Notes under the pieces: model-generated
Databases searched by the model: none
Told to the model about the DNA's origin: nothing
Seen by the model: only the letters and a program-made list of their open reading frames with translations
Assembly (NCBI RefSeq): GCF_017377775.1
Contig: NZ_JAFVLN010000002.1
Coordinates: 372,001 to 436,000 of the forward strand
Length of the DNA: 64,000 nt
Source: Streptomyces sp. VRA16 Mangrove soil
GTDB lineage: Bacteria > Actinomycetota > Actinomycetes > Streptomycetales > Streptomycetaceae
Reading direction: 5' to 3'
Program-made: the position numbers and the translations under genes
Part shown: in pieces, positions 8,814-17,155 of the stretch
How positions within the stretch are numbered: position 1 is the stretch's first letter
How the letters are laid out: each line of letters begins with the position of its first letter

Positions 8814-10108
8814 CGCTCGGACTCCCATCCTTCGCCTGCCGCACCCGTGCCTTCCGGGTCTGCGCGGTCACCGGGGTCGCGCAGCTCACCGAGCACGGAC
8901 TCCACCATGCTCAACACCCTTGCCACGTGCGGCAATCCCAGGGGCTCCGGTGAGGTGAGAGACGCCGCGCGCTCGGCCGGGGTTGAGCCCAGCAGCGGCC
9001 CCGTGCACAGCCGGACGCGCAGGGCGCCCTGGTCGTCGCCGAAGCGGTGCCCGCCGGGCGCGGGCATCCCGAGCCGGTCGGTGAGGTACTCCTCCAGGTC
9101 CTGGGCGTCGGTGACCCCACGGGCCGACAGGCGCGGGCGCAGCCGCTCCAGGTCCACGTAGAGGTGGCGCCCGGCGCGCGGCGGTCGGGCCAGGCCGCCG
9201 GCCGCGAGCACCGTGCGGTGCAGGGCCGCGGCCACCCGGGCGTGCAGGGCGACGGCGGCGGTGCGGCGGGCGGTGACCTCCGCGCCCTCCTCCAGGACGT
9301 ACGTCGCCGCCGCCGCGACCGGTGCGGCGAGGTGCGCGCCGGTCGCGGTGAGGATGTCGAGGGTGCGGGCGGCGAGCCGGTCGCCCTCGGCGGTCGGCGC
9401 GAAGCGGGCGCAGGCGGCGGGCAGCGACGGCGGCAGATACGCGCCGGTCAGATCGGTGAGGACGGTGACCCGGCCGGGGAACATCTCGGCGGGGCTGAAC
9501 AGGACGGTGCCGGGCCCTGAGCCGTCCGGGCCGGGGTGGACGGTGTCGCGCCAGGTCTCGTCGCTGACGACGTGCAGGCCCTCCCCCACGGCGGCCTCCA
9601 CGGCCTCGTGCAGCACTTCGGGCGGCGGCACGGTGGCCGTCGGGTCGTCGGCCACGGACACGACGAGCAGCCGGGGGTCGCCGCCCTCGGCTCTGACCCG
9701 GCGGACGGTCTCCAGGAGGGCGTACGGATCGGGGACGCCGCCGCACTCGGCGGGTGTCGGTACGTGGAAGACGTCCCGCCCGATGAGCCTGGCCTGCGGC
9801 ACCCACCAGGCCGGGCAGGGGCGCGGCACCAGGACGTCACCGCCGAGCGCGGCGGTGAGCGCGAGCAGCAGCGGGGCGGCGCCGGGGGCCGCGGTGACCC
9901 GGGCCCGCTCGGGGGCCAGGCCGCGCCGCTGCCCGTGCCCGCGGGCCGCTTCGAGGAGTGCGGGCGGGCCGCCGGGCGGTTCGGGGTGGGCGCGGGCCGC
10001 CGCCGCGGCGACCACGGCGGCCAGCTCGGGCAGCACGGGCAGACCCGGCTCCGGCAGCGGCGGCCCGTAGCGCACGGGGCCGCGTCCTTCGGGGTCCGGG
10101 TGCCGCAT
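8810..10108 (-). CDS. Lysine-free aminotransferase-fold (fold type I) protein
   Basis: A 432-residue protein that follows class I/II aminotransferases along its length. VTAAPGAAPLLLALTAAL matches the cofactor-binding turn. LLVVSVADDPTAT matches the NPxNPT-type strand. VVSDETWRD holds the Asp that binds the pyridine nitrogen. RVRLCTGPLLG carries the C-terminal carboxylate-binding Arg. Where family members have SxSK with the Schiff-base lysine, it reads TDLTGAYLPPS. No lysine occurs anywhere in the chain, so the classical internal aldimine cannot form. The ATG at 10106-10108 follows GGAGG. The stop overlaps the next start (ATGA). It may be a sensor, scaffold or PMP-type enzyme; function is unknown. 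Confidence 0.8.
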   Translation of the reverse strand: MRHPDPEGRGPVRYGPPLPEPGLPVLPELAAVVAAAAARAHPEPPGGPPALLEAARGHGQRRGLAPERARVTAAPGAAPLLLALTAALGGDVLVPRPCPAWWVPQARLIGRDVFHVPTPAECGGVPDPYALLETVRRVRAEGGDPRLLVVSVADDPTATVPPPEVLHEAVEAAVGEGLHVVSDETWRDTVHPGPDGSGPGTVLFSPAEMFPGRVTVLTDLTGAYLPPSLPAACARFAPTAEGDRLAARTLDILTATGAHLAAPVAAAATYVLEEGAEVTARRTAAVALHARVAAALHRTVLAAGGLARPPRAGRHLYVDLERLRPRLSARGVTDAQDLEEYLTDRLGMPAPGGHRFGDDQGALRVRLCTGPLLGSTPAERAASLTSPEPLGLPHVARVLSMVESVLGELRDPGDRADPEGTGAAGEGWESER

Positions 10109-10240
10109 GGTGCCTCCGTGCCGTGTTCGTCGCCGCGGTGGTGGTGCTGGAACCAGCCTCACATTCGAGGCCGGGTTCGCGCGCGGCGTGCTGCGCCGTG
10201 GCCGGTGCCGGAGCGACGGACATCCGAGGGCGCGGCCGCC

Positions 10241-11008
10241 TCACCGGGTCAGCGCCGTGAACTCCCGCTCGAGCCCGCGCCCCCGTTTCTCGACGACGGC
10301 GGAGGCCACCTCGGACAGTTTCCGGTTCGTGGCCTGCGAGATGCGGCGCAGCACGGTGAACGCGGCGTCCGCGTCGCAGCCCAGCACATGCATGACGATG
10401 CCGCATGCCTGGTCGACGACGGGCCGGGTGCGCAGCGCGGCGCCCAGCTGGTCCAGCTCGGTGAGCGCCGCGCGGTAGGAACGGTCGCGCAGCATGCAGG
10501 TCGCGGCGAGATCGCCGAGGGCGCGGACCGGGCCGTGCGGGGCGTCGGCGAGGGCGCCGGCGCGGAAGCTGTACAGGCTGAGCGTGACGGTGAGGTCCGC
10601 GCTGCGGAAGGGGATGGTCACGCTGGAGCGCACCCCGGAGTCGAGCGCGACCGCCCGGTACTGCGGCCAGCGCCGGTCCTCCAGCAGGTCGGTGGCGTCG
10701 ACGGGGCTGCCCTGCTCCTCGGCCACGGGGATGGGCCCCTCGCCCGACCGCAGCTGCACGGAGATCAGGGCGGTCAGGTCGGGATGAGTGACGGCCGTCG
10801 GTCGCTCGTCGGTGCCGTCGGTCACGGTCGCCACCGCGCCGCAGCACTCGGCGGTGCAGCGCACCGCCTCCTCCGCGAGCTCGGAGAGCCTGCGGGCCGG
10901 GAGACCCGCTTCGGGGATGTCGGGAGCGAGATGCGCGGATCGCGCGGCATACGTCCCGAACGCCCGCTGCACGTCCGTCACTGGTTCGTTCCGGTCGGCC
11001 TTGCGCAT
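10241..11008 (-). CDS. GAF-ANTAR antiterminator-type regulator
   Basis: A 255-residue regulator. Residues about 30-170 form a GAF sensor domain (SELAEEAVRCTAECCGAVATVT, then WPQYRAVALDSGVRSSVTIPF). Residues about 180-240 form an ANTAR RNA-binding domain: three helices with ALRTRPVVDQACGIVMHVLGCDADAAFTVLRRISQATNRKLSEVA. ANTAR proteins bind paired hairpins in nascent RNA to prevent termination. It diverges from the PAS-GAF gene at 11087, and both sit in a run of stress-signalling genes. The ligand is not evident; several cysteines in the GAF domain (CTAECCG) could allow redox sensing, which is speculation. Confidence 0.9.
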   Translation of the reverse strand: MRKADRNEPVTDVQRAFGTYAARSAHLAPDIPEAGLPARRLSELAEEAVRCTAECCGAVATVTDGTDERPTAVTHPDLTALISVQLRSGEGPIPVAEEQGSPVDATDLLEDRRWPQYRAVALDSGVRSSVTIPFRSADLTVTLSLYSFRAGALADAPHGPVRALGDLAATCMLRDRSYRAALTELDQLGAALRTRPVVDQACGIVMHVLGCDADAAFTVLRRISQATNRKLSEVASAVVEKRGRGLEREFTALTR

Positions 11009-11086
11009 CGGAAAAACGCCTCCTCACCTCTCTACGGCTTCCCCCACTCGGCCCCGGAAAACTGCTGTCCGGGATAGGTTCTCGGC

Positions 11087-12220
11087 ATGGCTCAGATGGA
11101 AGAGTTCGGTGAGGAACTGGCGGATCTCGTGCGCCGGGTGGCGGAGTTGAAGGCCGCACGTTCCGTCCCCACCGAGGAGCTTCCGGCGGTCCTCGACGCC
11201 GCCCTTTTCGAACTCGATCACGCGGTACGCGAGTTGTGGCCGTGGTACGAGCGGCTGACCGCCGACAGCGGTGGCCCCAGCGGGCGTTCGGCCGGGGCCG
11301 ACCGGCAGGAACAGCAGCTGCTGCGCGCCGTCTTCCAGCGGCTGCCGCTGCCGGTGGCGCTCGTGGACCGCGAGTGCGTGGTGCGCCGGCTGAACTTCGC
11401 GGCGACGAACTTCACCGGGGTGCGGGCCGGGTACGCGACCGGGCGCCCGCTGACCGGTCTGCTGGCGCACGCCGACCGGGCCGCCTTCCGTTCCCAGGTC
11501 GCCGCGGTGGCCAGGGGCGAGGGCGACCGGGGTCTGACGGTGCACCTCCAGCAGTCCGCGCAGCAGCCGGTCCGGGTCACGCTGACGGGCCTGCGCCCGG
11601 GCAACGAGCCGCGCACCACGGTGCTGGTCCTGCTGCAGCCCGGCGACGACTCCTCCGTGCCGCTGTCGCGCGCTGCGGCGACACCGCTCCCCGATCTCAC
11701 GGAGACCAGCCGCCATCAGGCCCTGATGGATCTGATGGACGCGATGACGCGCGAGCTGCTCGCCGCTCCGGCCGGCGATCCGGCGGAGGTGCTGCGGCGC
11801 GCGGCACGGGTCCTGCACGCCCGGTTCGCCGACTGGGTCACGGCGGACACGGGAGCGGCCCGCCTCTCCCGGGTCACGGTGCTGGGCGCCGACGACGCGG
11901 CGGTGCGGGACATCGCCGCGCAGGACCCGGCGAGCGCGCCGCTGGTCGTGGAGGCGGCCCGCGGCGGGGCGCCCACGCTGCTGGTGCGCCCCGAGGACGC
12001 GCAGGCGCTGGGCACGGACGCGTCGGGCGCGCCGGTCCTGGTCCGGGCCGATGTCACCTCGCTGCTGTGCGTACCGCTGATCCCGTCGCCCGGCGAACCG
12101 GTCCAGGGCGTCCTCACCCTGTTCCGGTCCGCGGGCCGCCTGGCGTTCTCCATGGCGGAGGCGCAGGCGCTGGACGTGATGTCCCGGCACATCGCGCTGG
12201 CGATGGGCCGGCGGGGCTAG
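11087..12220 (+). CDS. PAS and GAF sensor protein
   Basis: A 377-residue soluble sensor. A short N-terminal helix is followed by a PAS domain at about residues 65-180 (LLRAVFQRLPLPVALVDRECVVRRLNFAATNFTGVRAGYATGRPL). A GAF domain occupies about 215-375 and ends with MAEAQALDVMSRHIALAMGRRG. Streptomyces relatives often carry a C-terminal SpoIIE phosphatase domain. This one stops right after the GAF domain, so it would act by binding a partner or as a sensor subunit. The ATG is at 11087. It is transcribed away from the GAF-ANTAR gene and lies beside the SigB-type sigma gene, which fits a stress-signalling role. Confidence 0.82.
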   Translation: MAQMEEFGEELADLVRRVAELKAARSVPTEELPAVLDAALFELDHAVRELWPWYERLTADSGGPSGRSAGADRQEQQLLRAVFQRLPLPVALVDRECVVRRLNFAATNFTGVRAGYATGRPLTGLLAHADRAAFRSQVAAVARGEGDRGLTVHLQQSAQQPVRVTLTGLRPGNEPRTTVLVLLQPGDDSSVPLSRAAATPLPDLTETSRHQALMDLMDAMTRELLAAPAGDPAEVLRRAARVLHARFADWVTADTGAARLSRVTVLGADDAAVRDIAAQDPASAPLVVEAARGGAPTLLVRPEDAQALGTDASGAPVLVRADVTSLLCVPLIPSPGEPVQGVLTLFRSAGRLAFSMAEAQALDVMSRHIALAMGRRG

Positions 12221-12327
12221 GGCCGGTCCGGCGGATCAGGCCGCATCCGTGCGGCCCGCGCCTTTCCTTGCCGGTGAGCGGGGTCTGGCGCGTCGAGATG
12301 CAAGGCGCAGGAGGGCGTCAACGCGAA

Positions 12328-12378
12328 GGGGGCACCTCCCGGCCGAGCCTGGCGGAGCCTGGTTCGAGGCTGGGGGAG
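12328..12378. repeat. Dispersed GGGGGNACCTCCC / TGGGGGAG element
   Basis: The 241 bases between the PAS-GAF stop and the sigma-factor stop contain GGGGGCACCTCCC (12328-12340) and TGGGGGAG (12371-12378), which pair as a long imperfect hairpin. The same pair occurs in reverse orientation at 36003-36038. This is a common intergenic repeat type in Streptomyces. Between convergent genes it could serve as a bidirectional terminator. Confidence 0.5.
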
Positions 12379-12461
12379 TTGGCCACCGACGACAACGCCG
12401 CAGGTCCGCGTGGCAGGCCCCCCGCCCGCGACAAGATCCGCCGGACAGGCCCTGGCGAGCG

Positions 12462-13280
12462 TCACGCGGCGTCGGCGAGCACCTGGTCGCGCAGTCGGTC
12501 GCAGCACCGGCTGATCAGCCGGGACACGTGCATCTGCGAGATGCCCAGCTGCTCGGCGATCCGGCTCTGCGTCATGTCCCCGAAGAACCGCATGTAGAGG
12601 ATGCGCCGCTCGCGTTCGGGCAGGGCGGCGATGCGCGGCTTGACGGCCTCGCGGTCGACGACGGTGTCGAGCGCGGGGTCGGCGGCGCCGAGCGCGTCGG
12701 ACAGCGAGTAGCCGTCCTCGCTGCCGGGCAGCTCCGCGTCGAGGGAGAGCGCGGTGAAGCTCTCCAGGGCCTCAAGTCCGGTCCTGGCCTCGTCCTCGGT
12801 CATCCCGGCGTGCTCGGCGATCTCGCTCAGGGTCGGGGCGCGCCCCGAGATGCTCTGCGCGAGTTCGTGCTGCGCGAACCGGACGCGGTTGCGCAGGTCC
12901 TGGACCCTGCGCGGTACGTGCAGGGTCCACATGTGATCGCGGAAGTGGCGCTTGATCTCGCCGGTGACGGTGGGTACGGCGTAGCTCTCGAAGGCGTTGC
13001 CTCGCTCGGGGTCGTAGCGGTCGACGGCCTTGACCAGGCCGAGGGCGGCCACCTGCCGGAGGTCGTCGAGGGACTCACCGCGGTTACGGAAGCGGCCCGC
13101 GAGTCGCTCGGCCATCGGCAGCCACGCCTCGACCACCTCACGACGCAGTTCCTGGCGCTCGGCGCCGTCGGGCAGCTCACAGAGCCTGACGAAGGCCTCG
13201 GCGGTGTCGGGGGCGTCGTCGTGCGGATGGCGCTGACCTGGCTTCACCGGGTTCACGGGTGCGCTGGTTCGCGTTCGCAT
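12462..13280 (-). CDS. SigB/SigF/SigG-family RNA polymerase sigma factor
   Basis: A 272-residue sigma factor of the stress/sporulation SigB-F-G subgroup. Region 2 is visible (LDDLRQVAALGLVKAVDRYDPERGNAFESYAVPTVTGEIKRHFRD), followed by region 3 and region 4 (LPERERRILYMRFFGDMTQSRIAEQLGISQMHVSRLISR). The start is ATG 13278-13280, with GGGAG upstream. The frame stays open far upstream, but that part is low-complexity translation of non-coding sequence. Such factors are usually held by an RsbW-type anti-sigma kinase; none is adjacent, though the 799-residue SpoIIE phosphatase at 46785 carries an RsbW-like domain. It probably drives part of an osmotic or general stress regulon. Confidence 0.93.
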   Translation of the reverse strand: MRTRTSAPVNPVKPGQRHPHDDAPDTAEAFVRLCELPDGAERQELRREVVEAWLPMAERLAGRFRNRGESLDDLRQVAALGLVKAVDRYDPERGNAFESYAVPTVTGEIKRHFRDHMWTLHVPRRVQDLRNRVRFAQHELAQSISGRAPTLSEIAEHAGMTEDEARTGLEALESFTALSLDAELPGSEDGYSLSDALGAADPALDTVVDREAVKPRIAALPERERRILYMRFFGDMTQSRIAEQLGISQMHVSRLISRCCDRLRDQVLADAA

Positions 13281-13533
13281 GGATCGCAACTCCCTGGTGG
13301 TGCGTTGTGGTGCCTGGGTTCGGTGGTCACCGTGGGAGTCGCGCCCCGAGCGGGATCGGACACACCCGGGGGGCGGAGGCAGCGGTGCTGCGGCCTCGGA
13401 CGCGTACGCGCTGCGTACGGGTCCCTCCCACGGACGTGCCTCCTGTCCGAAGCACTGTTGTCCGCCTGCCCCTGAGGTGCCGGGGCAAACACCCCGGCAG
13501 CTCGGGAGAGGGGGCAAAAGGCCCGGGAACGGA

Positions 13534-13665
13534 TCAGTGGACGGGGGCGGCGGGCGGGGGTGCGTCCTGTTCCTTCGGGCGTGGCAGCAGCCACTCCTCG
13601 TACCGGCCGAGCGCGAGCAGCAGGCCCAGCATGCCGACCGGCACGAGGACCGTGAGAAGTTCCAT
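13534..13665 (-). CDS. 43-residue single-span membrane protein
   Basis: A very small gene starting at ATG 13663-13665 behind GGAAGGA. It encodes one hydrophobic helix (LLTVLVPVGMLGLLLALG), then a short charged and proline-rich tail (EEWLLPRPKEQ, PPPA). The helix could also be a signal anchor. It lies upstream of the sigma gene on the same strand, 253 bases away, and diverges from the DUF2795 gene. The good ribosome site, the membrane-type composition and a clean stop support a real gene. I do not recognise a family. Confidence 0.6.
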   Translation of the reverse strand: MELLTVLVPVGMLGLLLALGRYEEWLLPRPKEQDAPPPAAPVH

Positions 13666-13810
13666 GGTCTGTCCTTCCCCAGCGAGCGGAGCGAGGGGTG
13701 ACGGGCTCCGGGTCTCCCCGGCCGGAACCGGCAAACCCGCGGGTGTCGGCCACAGTCCGTCGGGTACGCGACCGGGCACCCCCGAGTCACCCGAGTCACT
13801 GGAGGGACAG

Positions 13811-14200
13811 ATGCAGCGAGGCAGCCACCGGATGAGCGCCCACCGCGACGACGAGATGAAGCACGAGCTGCAGGGTCTGCTGCGGTCCGGGCACCCCACC
13901 AGGACCGAGGAGTGGCACGACCCCGAGCCGGTGGCCGACGACGATCCGGAGGTGGCCGGCGGCCCCGTGCTGCCCGGCGCGGGACCGGGCCGGCTCGCGG
14001 CCGTCCGCCTCGAACTGGCGCGGCTGCTGGGCCGGACCGCGTTCCCCGCGACGCCCGCGCCGCTCGCCGGGCTGCTGCGCGAGCGGTCCGCGCCGGACGC
14101 GCTCGTCGACCAGGTGGCGGCCCTGCCGTCCGGGACCGAATTCCGTACGGCGTCGGAGCTGGCCAGGGCACTCACCGGCGGTGCGGAACGACAGGAATGA
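13811..14200 (+). CDS. DUF2795 protein
   Basis: A 129-residue soluble protein. The C-terminal half (VRLELARLLGRTAFPATPAPLAGLLRERSAPDALVDQVAALP, then EFRTASELARAL) fits DUF2795, a small helical domain common in Streptomyces near stress genes. The N-terminal half is acidic and probably disordered. ATG 13811 follows GGAGGGACAG. The CBS gene follows 68 bases downstream, so the two may be co-transcribed. No biochemical role is known for the family. Confidence 0.78.
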   Translation: MQRGSHRMSAHRDDEMKHELQGLLRSGHPTRTEEWHDPEPVADDDPEVAGGPVLPGAGPGRLAAVRLELARLLGRTAFPATPAPLAGLLRERSAPDALVDQVAALPSGTEFRTASELARALTGGAERQE

Positions 14201-14268
14201 AGTGCCGCCGCACGGGTACTGCGGCCGGGGATCCGGAGGCAGTCGAGGGAGCGGAAGGACCCACGGTC

Positions 14269-14709
14269 ATGGCCGATGTGGTGAGGGAAGTCATGACGCC
14301 AGGCGCGGTGGCGGTACGCCCCGACGCCTCACTGGTGGAAGCCGCGCAGTTGATGCGCGCCCAGGACATCGGCGATGTCCTGGTGGCGGACGAGGCGGGC
14401 CTCGTCGGAGTGCTGACGGACCGGGACATCACATTGCGGGCCGTCGCCGACGGCGCGGATCCGCTGACCGTCAGCGCGGAGGCGGTGTGCACGCCGCATC
14501 CGGTGGCGGTCGGGCCGGACGACGCGGTCTCCGCGGCGGTGACGCTGATGCGCGAGCACGCGGTGCGCCGTCTTCCGGTCGTCGAGGACGGCCGGGTGGT
14601 GGGCATGGTGAGCCTGGGCGACCTGGCTCTCACCCAGGATCCGGAATCCGCCCTCGCCGACATCAGCGGCGCGGCACCGGACACCTGGGCGGGCGGCACG
14701 CCGACCTGA
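14269..14709 (+). CDS. Two-CBS-domain protein
   Basis: A 146-residue protein with a tandem pair of CBS motifs and nothing else. CBS1 starts VREVMTPGAVAVRPDASLVEAAQLMRAQDIGDVLVAD and ends LVGVLTDRDITLRAVADG. CBS2 has AVCTPHPVAVGPDDAVSAAVTLMREHAVRRLPVVEDGRVVGMVSLGDLAL. Bateman modules bind adenine nucleotides and report energy state. The ATG at 14269 has GGAAGGA upstream. It is likely cytoplasmic, and its target is unknown. It sits between the DUF2795 and PfpI genes, all in the same direction. Confidence 0.9.
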   Translation: MADVVREVMTPGAVAVRPDASLVEAAQLMRAQDIGDVLVADEAGLVGVLTDRDITLRAVADGADPLTVSAEAVCTPHPVAVGPDDAVSAAVTLMREHAVRRLPVVEDGRVVGMVSLGDLALTQDPESALADISGAAPDTWAGGTPT

Positions 14710-14735
14710 ACCGCCCCGCACACCCGCACAAGTGA

Positions 14736-14769
14736 ATCCGTACGAAGCATCCGTACAGAGCATCCGTAC
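14736..14769 (+). repeat. Three 13-bp-spaced ATCCGTAC repeats
   Basis: ATCCGTAC occurs at 14736-14743, 14749-14756 and 14762-14769, each 13 bases from the next, in the 78-base gap before the PfpI gene. The last copy abuts the AAGGGAG ribosome site. The array could bind a regulator or be a slippage product. Confidence 0.6.
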
Positions 14770-14787
14770 AAGGGAGTTGAGCACGTC

Positions 14788-15333
14788 ATGCGCATCGCGT
14801 TCCTGGTGGCACCCGAGGGCGTCGAGCAGGTGGAGCTGACCGATCCCTGGCAGGCCGTGCGGGACGCGGGCGGCGAGCCCGTGCTCGTGTCGACGCGCCC
14901 CGGCGAGGTGCAGGCCTTCCACCATCTGGACCGGGCGGACACGTTCCCGGTCGACACGACCGTCGGGGAGCTCTCGGCGACCGGCGCCGAGGGTTTCGAC
15001 GCGCTGGTCCTGCCGGGCGGCGTCGCCAACCCCGACCAGCTGCGCACCGACGCGGACGCGGTGGCGTTCGTACGGGACTTCTTCCGGCGCGGTCTGCCGG
15101 TCGCGGCGATCTGCCACGCCGCGTGGACGCTCGTGGAGGCGGACGTGGTGCGCGGCCGCACGCTGACGTCGTGGCCGAGCCTGGCCACCGACATCCGCAA
15201 CGCGGGCGGCACCTGGGTCGACCAGCAGGTGAAGGTCTGCACGGGTGGCCCCAACGTGCTGGTGACCAGCCGCAGGCCGGATGACCTCAAGGCGTTCGAC
15301 GAGGCCCTGCTCGAGCAGGTCAGCGGGGTCTGA
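14788..15333 (+). CDS. DJ-1/PfpI-family glutamine amidotransferase-like protein
   Basis: A 181-residue DJ-1/PfpI family member. The nucleophile elbow reads AAICHAAW (Cys near residue 111, His next), with an upstream Glu in the first strand region (PEGVEQVELTDPW) and ALVLPGGVANPDQLR. Family members act as deglycases, holdases or proteases under stress. The ATG at 14788 follows AAGGGAG. Its place in the stress island fits protein or metabolite repair. The exact activity is not resolved. Confidence 0.9.
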   Translation: MRIAFLVAPEGVEQVELTDPWQAVRDAGGEPVLVSTRPGEVQAFHHLDRADTFPVDTTVGELSATGAEGFDALVLPGGVANPDQLRTDADAVAFVRDFFRRGLPVAAICHAAWTLVEADVVRGRTLTSWPSLATDIRNAGGTWVDQQVKVCTGGPNVLVTSRRPDDLKAFDEALLEQVSGV

Positions 15334-15638
15334 GCCGGGGCTGGTACCGGCCCGGCGGAGTTGAGCCGGGCCGGGTGCCGCCGGGATCCGCGACGGTCCC
15401 GTCCGGGGGACGGTGAACTGTCAGGACCGCCCGGGGGTGAGATCCCCGCGACGTGTCGACGGTAGATCGTGCGCACCGGCGAAACGATCCGCTGAACGCG
15501 GTCGTTGTCCGTTGCACGCACCCGGTGTGCGGGGATCCGCGCCCGTATGCGGGCGGTTCCCTGGTGGCTGCCGCGTGGTTGCCGGGCGGCTGGCGCGCGG
15601 TCGCCGGGTGGCTGCCGCGCGGTCGCCGTCCGTCCGGG
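15334..15638. other. Intergenic region with GC-rich hairpins and direct repeats
   Basis: This 305-base gap between convergent genes has no convincing gene. It holds GC-rich inverted segments after the PfpI stop (CCGGGC/GCCCGG types around 15340-15420) that may end transcription. Near 15560-15625 TGGCTGCCGCG appears twice, with related GCGGTCGCC copies. Confidence 0.5.
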
Positions 15639-16640
15639 TCAGGTCGTGCGCAGGTCGGCGTGCATCGGGACGCCGTCGGGTCCTTCACGCAGGGACTGGG
15701 ACGGGACCCGGCCGTACTTGGCCCGGTACTGCTCCGCGAACCGGCCCAGGTGGCCGAAGCCCCAGCGGTGGGCGATGTCGCCGACCGTCGTCGTGCGCGG
15801 GTCGGCCGCGCACAGGTCGGCGTGCGCCCGCTCCAGGCGGACCGAGCGCAGATACGTCATCGGCGGCATGCCCACGTACCGGGCGAACGCTTCCTGCAGC
15901 CAGCGCACTCCGACCCGCGCCTGCGCGGCGAGTTCCGCGGTGGTGAAGGGGTGTTCGGGCCGTTCCCGCATCGCGTCCATGGCCCGCTTGACCGGAGCGG
16001 GCCGCAACCCGCCCGCCGGGCGGTCCAGTTCGTCCCGGTAGCGGTGCTGCGCGCTCAGCAGCAGACCGTTGAGGATCGCGTCCCGCAACGGGGCGGCGAC
16101 CAAAGGGTGTTCGACCAGCCGCATCGGCTGGTGCAGGTCCTCGACGAGCGTCCCGACGAGACTCGCCCAGGTCCTGCCGCGTCCCTGCGTCAGGTCGAGA
16201 GCGGGGTCGAGGAGGATGGGGCCGCGCACGGCGCGGCCGGTGAGTTCCTCCACCCGCCGCTCCAGAAGCGAGCGTTCGAACTTGATGGCGATCACCCTTC
16301 CCTCGCCCGTCCAGTGGTCCACGGACGTCTTGCCGTCGGGCTGGAACAGCGCGGCCGTGCCCGGCGCGGTGATCTGCACCGGGTGGCTCGCCTGGTGCCA
16401 GGCGAGCGGGGCGCCGACCGGGATGTTCACGTGGTAGCAGCCCAACTCCCCGCAGCGCACCCGGACATCGGCCCCGCACACCAGGTCCCCCACCGTGATC
16501 CCGTCGAGGGCCAGCACCTCGAACGCGGCTCCGAACCTTTCGGGACGCGCGAGCACGTCCAGCCGATTGGCATAGAACGCGTCCTTGATCGCTTCCATGG
16601 CCCGGTCGACCTCGCCCGTCCGCAAGGACGTTCTCGCCAC
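15639..16640 (-). CDS. AraC-family transcriptional regulator
   Basis: A 333-residue regulator. The N-terminal ~190 residues resemble the AraC-binding-like domain (CGELGCYHVNIPVGAPLAWHQASHPVQITAPGTAALFQPDGKTSVDHW). The C-terminal 100 form the double helix-turn-helix (FTTAELAAQARVGVRWLQEAFARYVGMPPMTYLRSVRLERAH, then VGDIAHRWGFGHLGRFAEQYRAKYG). The GTG at 16638-16640 follows GGGGGACAG and is preferred to the inner ATG at 16598. It probably activates a nearby catabolic or stress gene; no target is evident. Confidence 0.92.
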   Translation of the reverse strand: MARTSLRTGEVDRAMEAIKDAFYANRLDVLARPERFGAAFEVLALDGITVGDLVCGADVRVRCGELGCYHVNIPVGAPLAWHQASHPVQITAPGTAALFQPDGKTSVDHWTGEGRVIAIKFERSLLERRVEELTGRAVRGPILLDPALDLTQGRGRTWASLVGTLVEDLHQPMRLVEHPLVAAPLRDAILNGLLLSAQHRYRDELDRPAGGLRPAPVKRAMDAMRERPEHPFTTAELAAQARVGVRWLQEAFARYVGMPPMTYLRSVRLERAHADLCAADPRTTTVGDIAHRWGFGHLGRFAEQYRAKYGRVPSQSLREGPDGVPMHADLRTT

Positions 16641-16743
16641 CCTGTCCCCCCGCGATGACTCGTCATGACTCGTCGTACGCGCGTCATGCCCGTGCGTACC
16701 CGCTGAATCAGCAGCGTACGACGGCGGCGGGGCTCTGGCGACG

Positions 16744-17040
16744 TCACCTGCGGCGAGCGCCCGCACGGGTGCGCCCTTGTGCCGCCACGCGCTCCGGATG
16801 GCGGCGCAGATACTCCGCTTCCAGCAGGGCCGTACGCGAGGTGTGATTCCGCAACGCGTCCACCGATCCGTGCAGCAGGGTGTCGTGCCGGGTCCGGTGC
16901 AGGGATTCGAGTTCGGCCATGAGGTGCGGTTCGTCGAGGCGTTCCGGGTCGACCCCGTACGCATCGAACTCGGCGTCCACCGGGGCCCGTCGGCGTTCGG
17001 TTCGCTCCTGCACCTTGTGCGGCTCGCGCAGTTCGTCCAT
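16744..17040 (-). CDS. DUF6158 protein
   Basis: A 98-residue charged, helical protein. The stretch LMAELESLHRTRHDTLLHGSVDALRNHTSRTALLEAEYLRRHPE is the hallmark of DUF6158, found in many actinobacteria. It has no membrane segment. The start is ATG 17038-17040, with AAAGGTGAG upstream. It lies between the AraC gene (same strand) and the divergent BaeRF2 gene. No function is known; neighbours in other Streptomyces are often stress genes, from memory. Confidence 0.82.
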   Translation of the reverse strand: MDELREPHKVQERTERRRAPVDAEFDAYGVDPERLDEPHLMAELESLHRTRHDTLLHGSVDALRNHTSRTALLEAEYLRRHPERVAAQGRTRAGARRR

Positions 17041-17155
17041 CGGAACTCACCTTTCACTCGTCTGCGTCACGTGGTGTCTGTCCGTGTCCGGTCCGGGTAC
17101 CCGCGCCGCAGGTGGTATCCCGCCCGCCACGCCCGCGGTCGCCAAGGAGGCAGAC

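Noticed and set aside
13440..13500. A SigB-type promoter (GTTT-N14-GGGTA) before the sigma gene
   Set aside because: GTTTGCCCC is present on the minus strand but the expected GGGTA follows only as GGGGCA, so the match is too weak.
13281..14171. A long N-terminal extension of the sigma factor
   Set aside because: The extension is low-complexity Arg/Pro/Ala and crosses the small membrane gene and a divergent gene. The ATG at 13280 has a good ribosome site.
14736..14769. CRISPR array
   Set aside because: The repeats are 8 bases at 13-base spacing and only three copies, so there are no spacers of CRISPR size.
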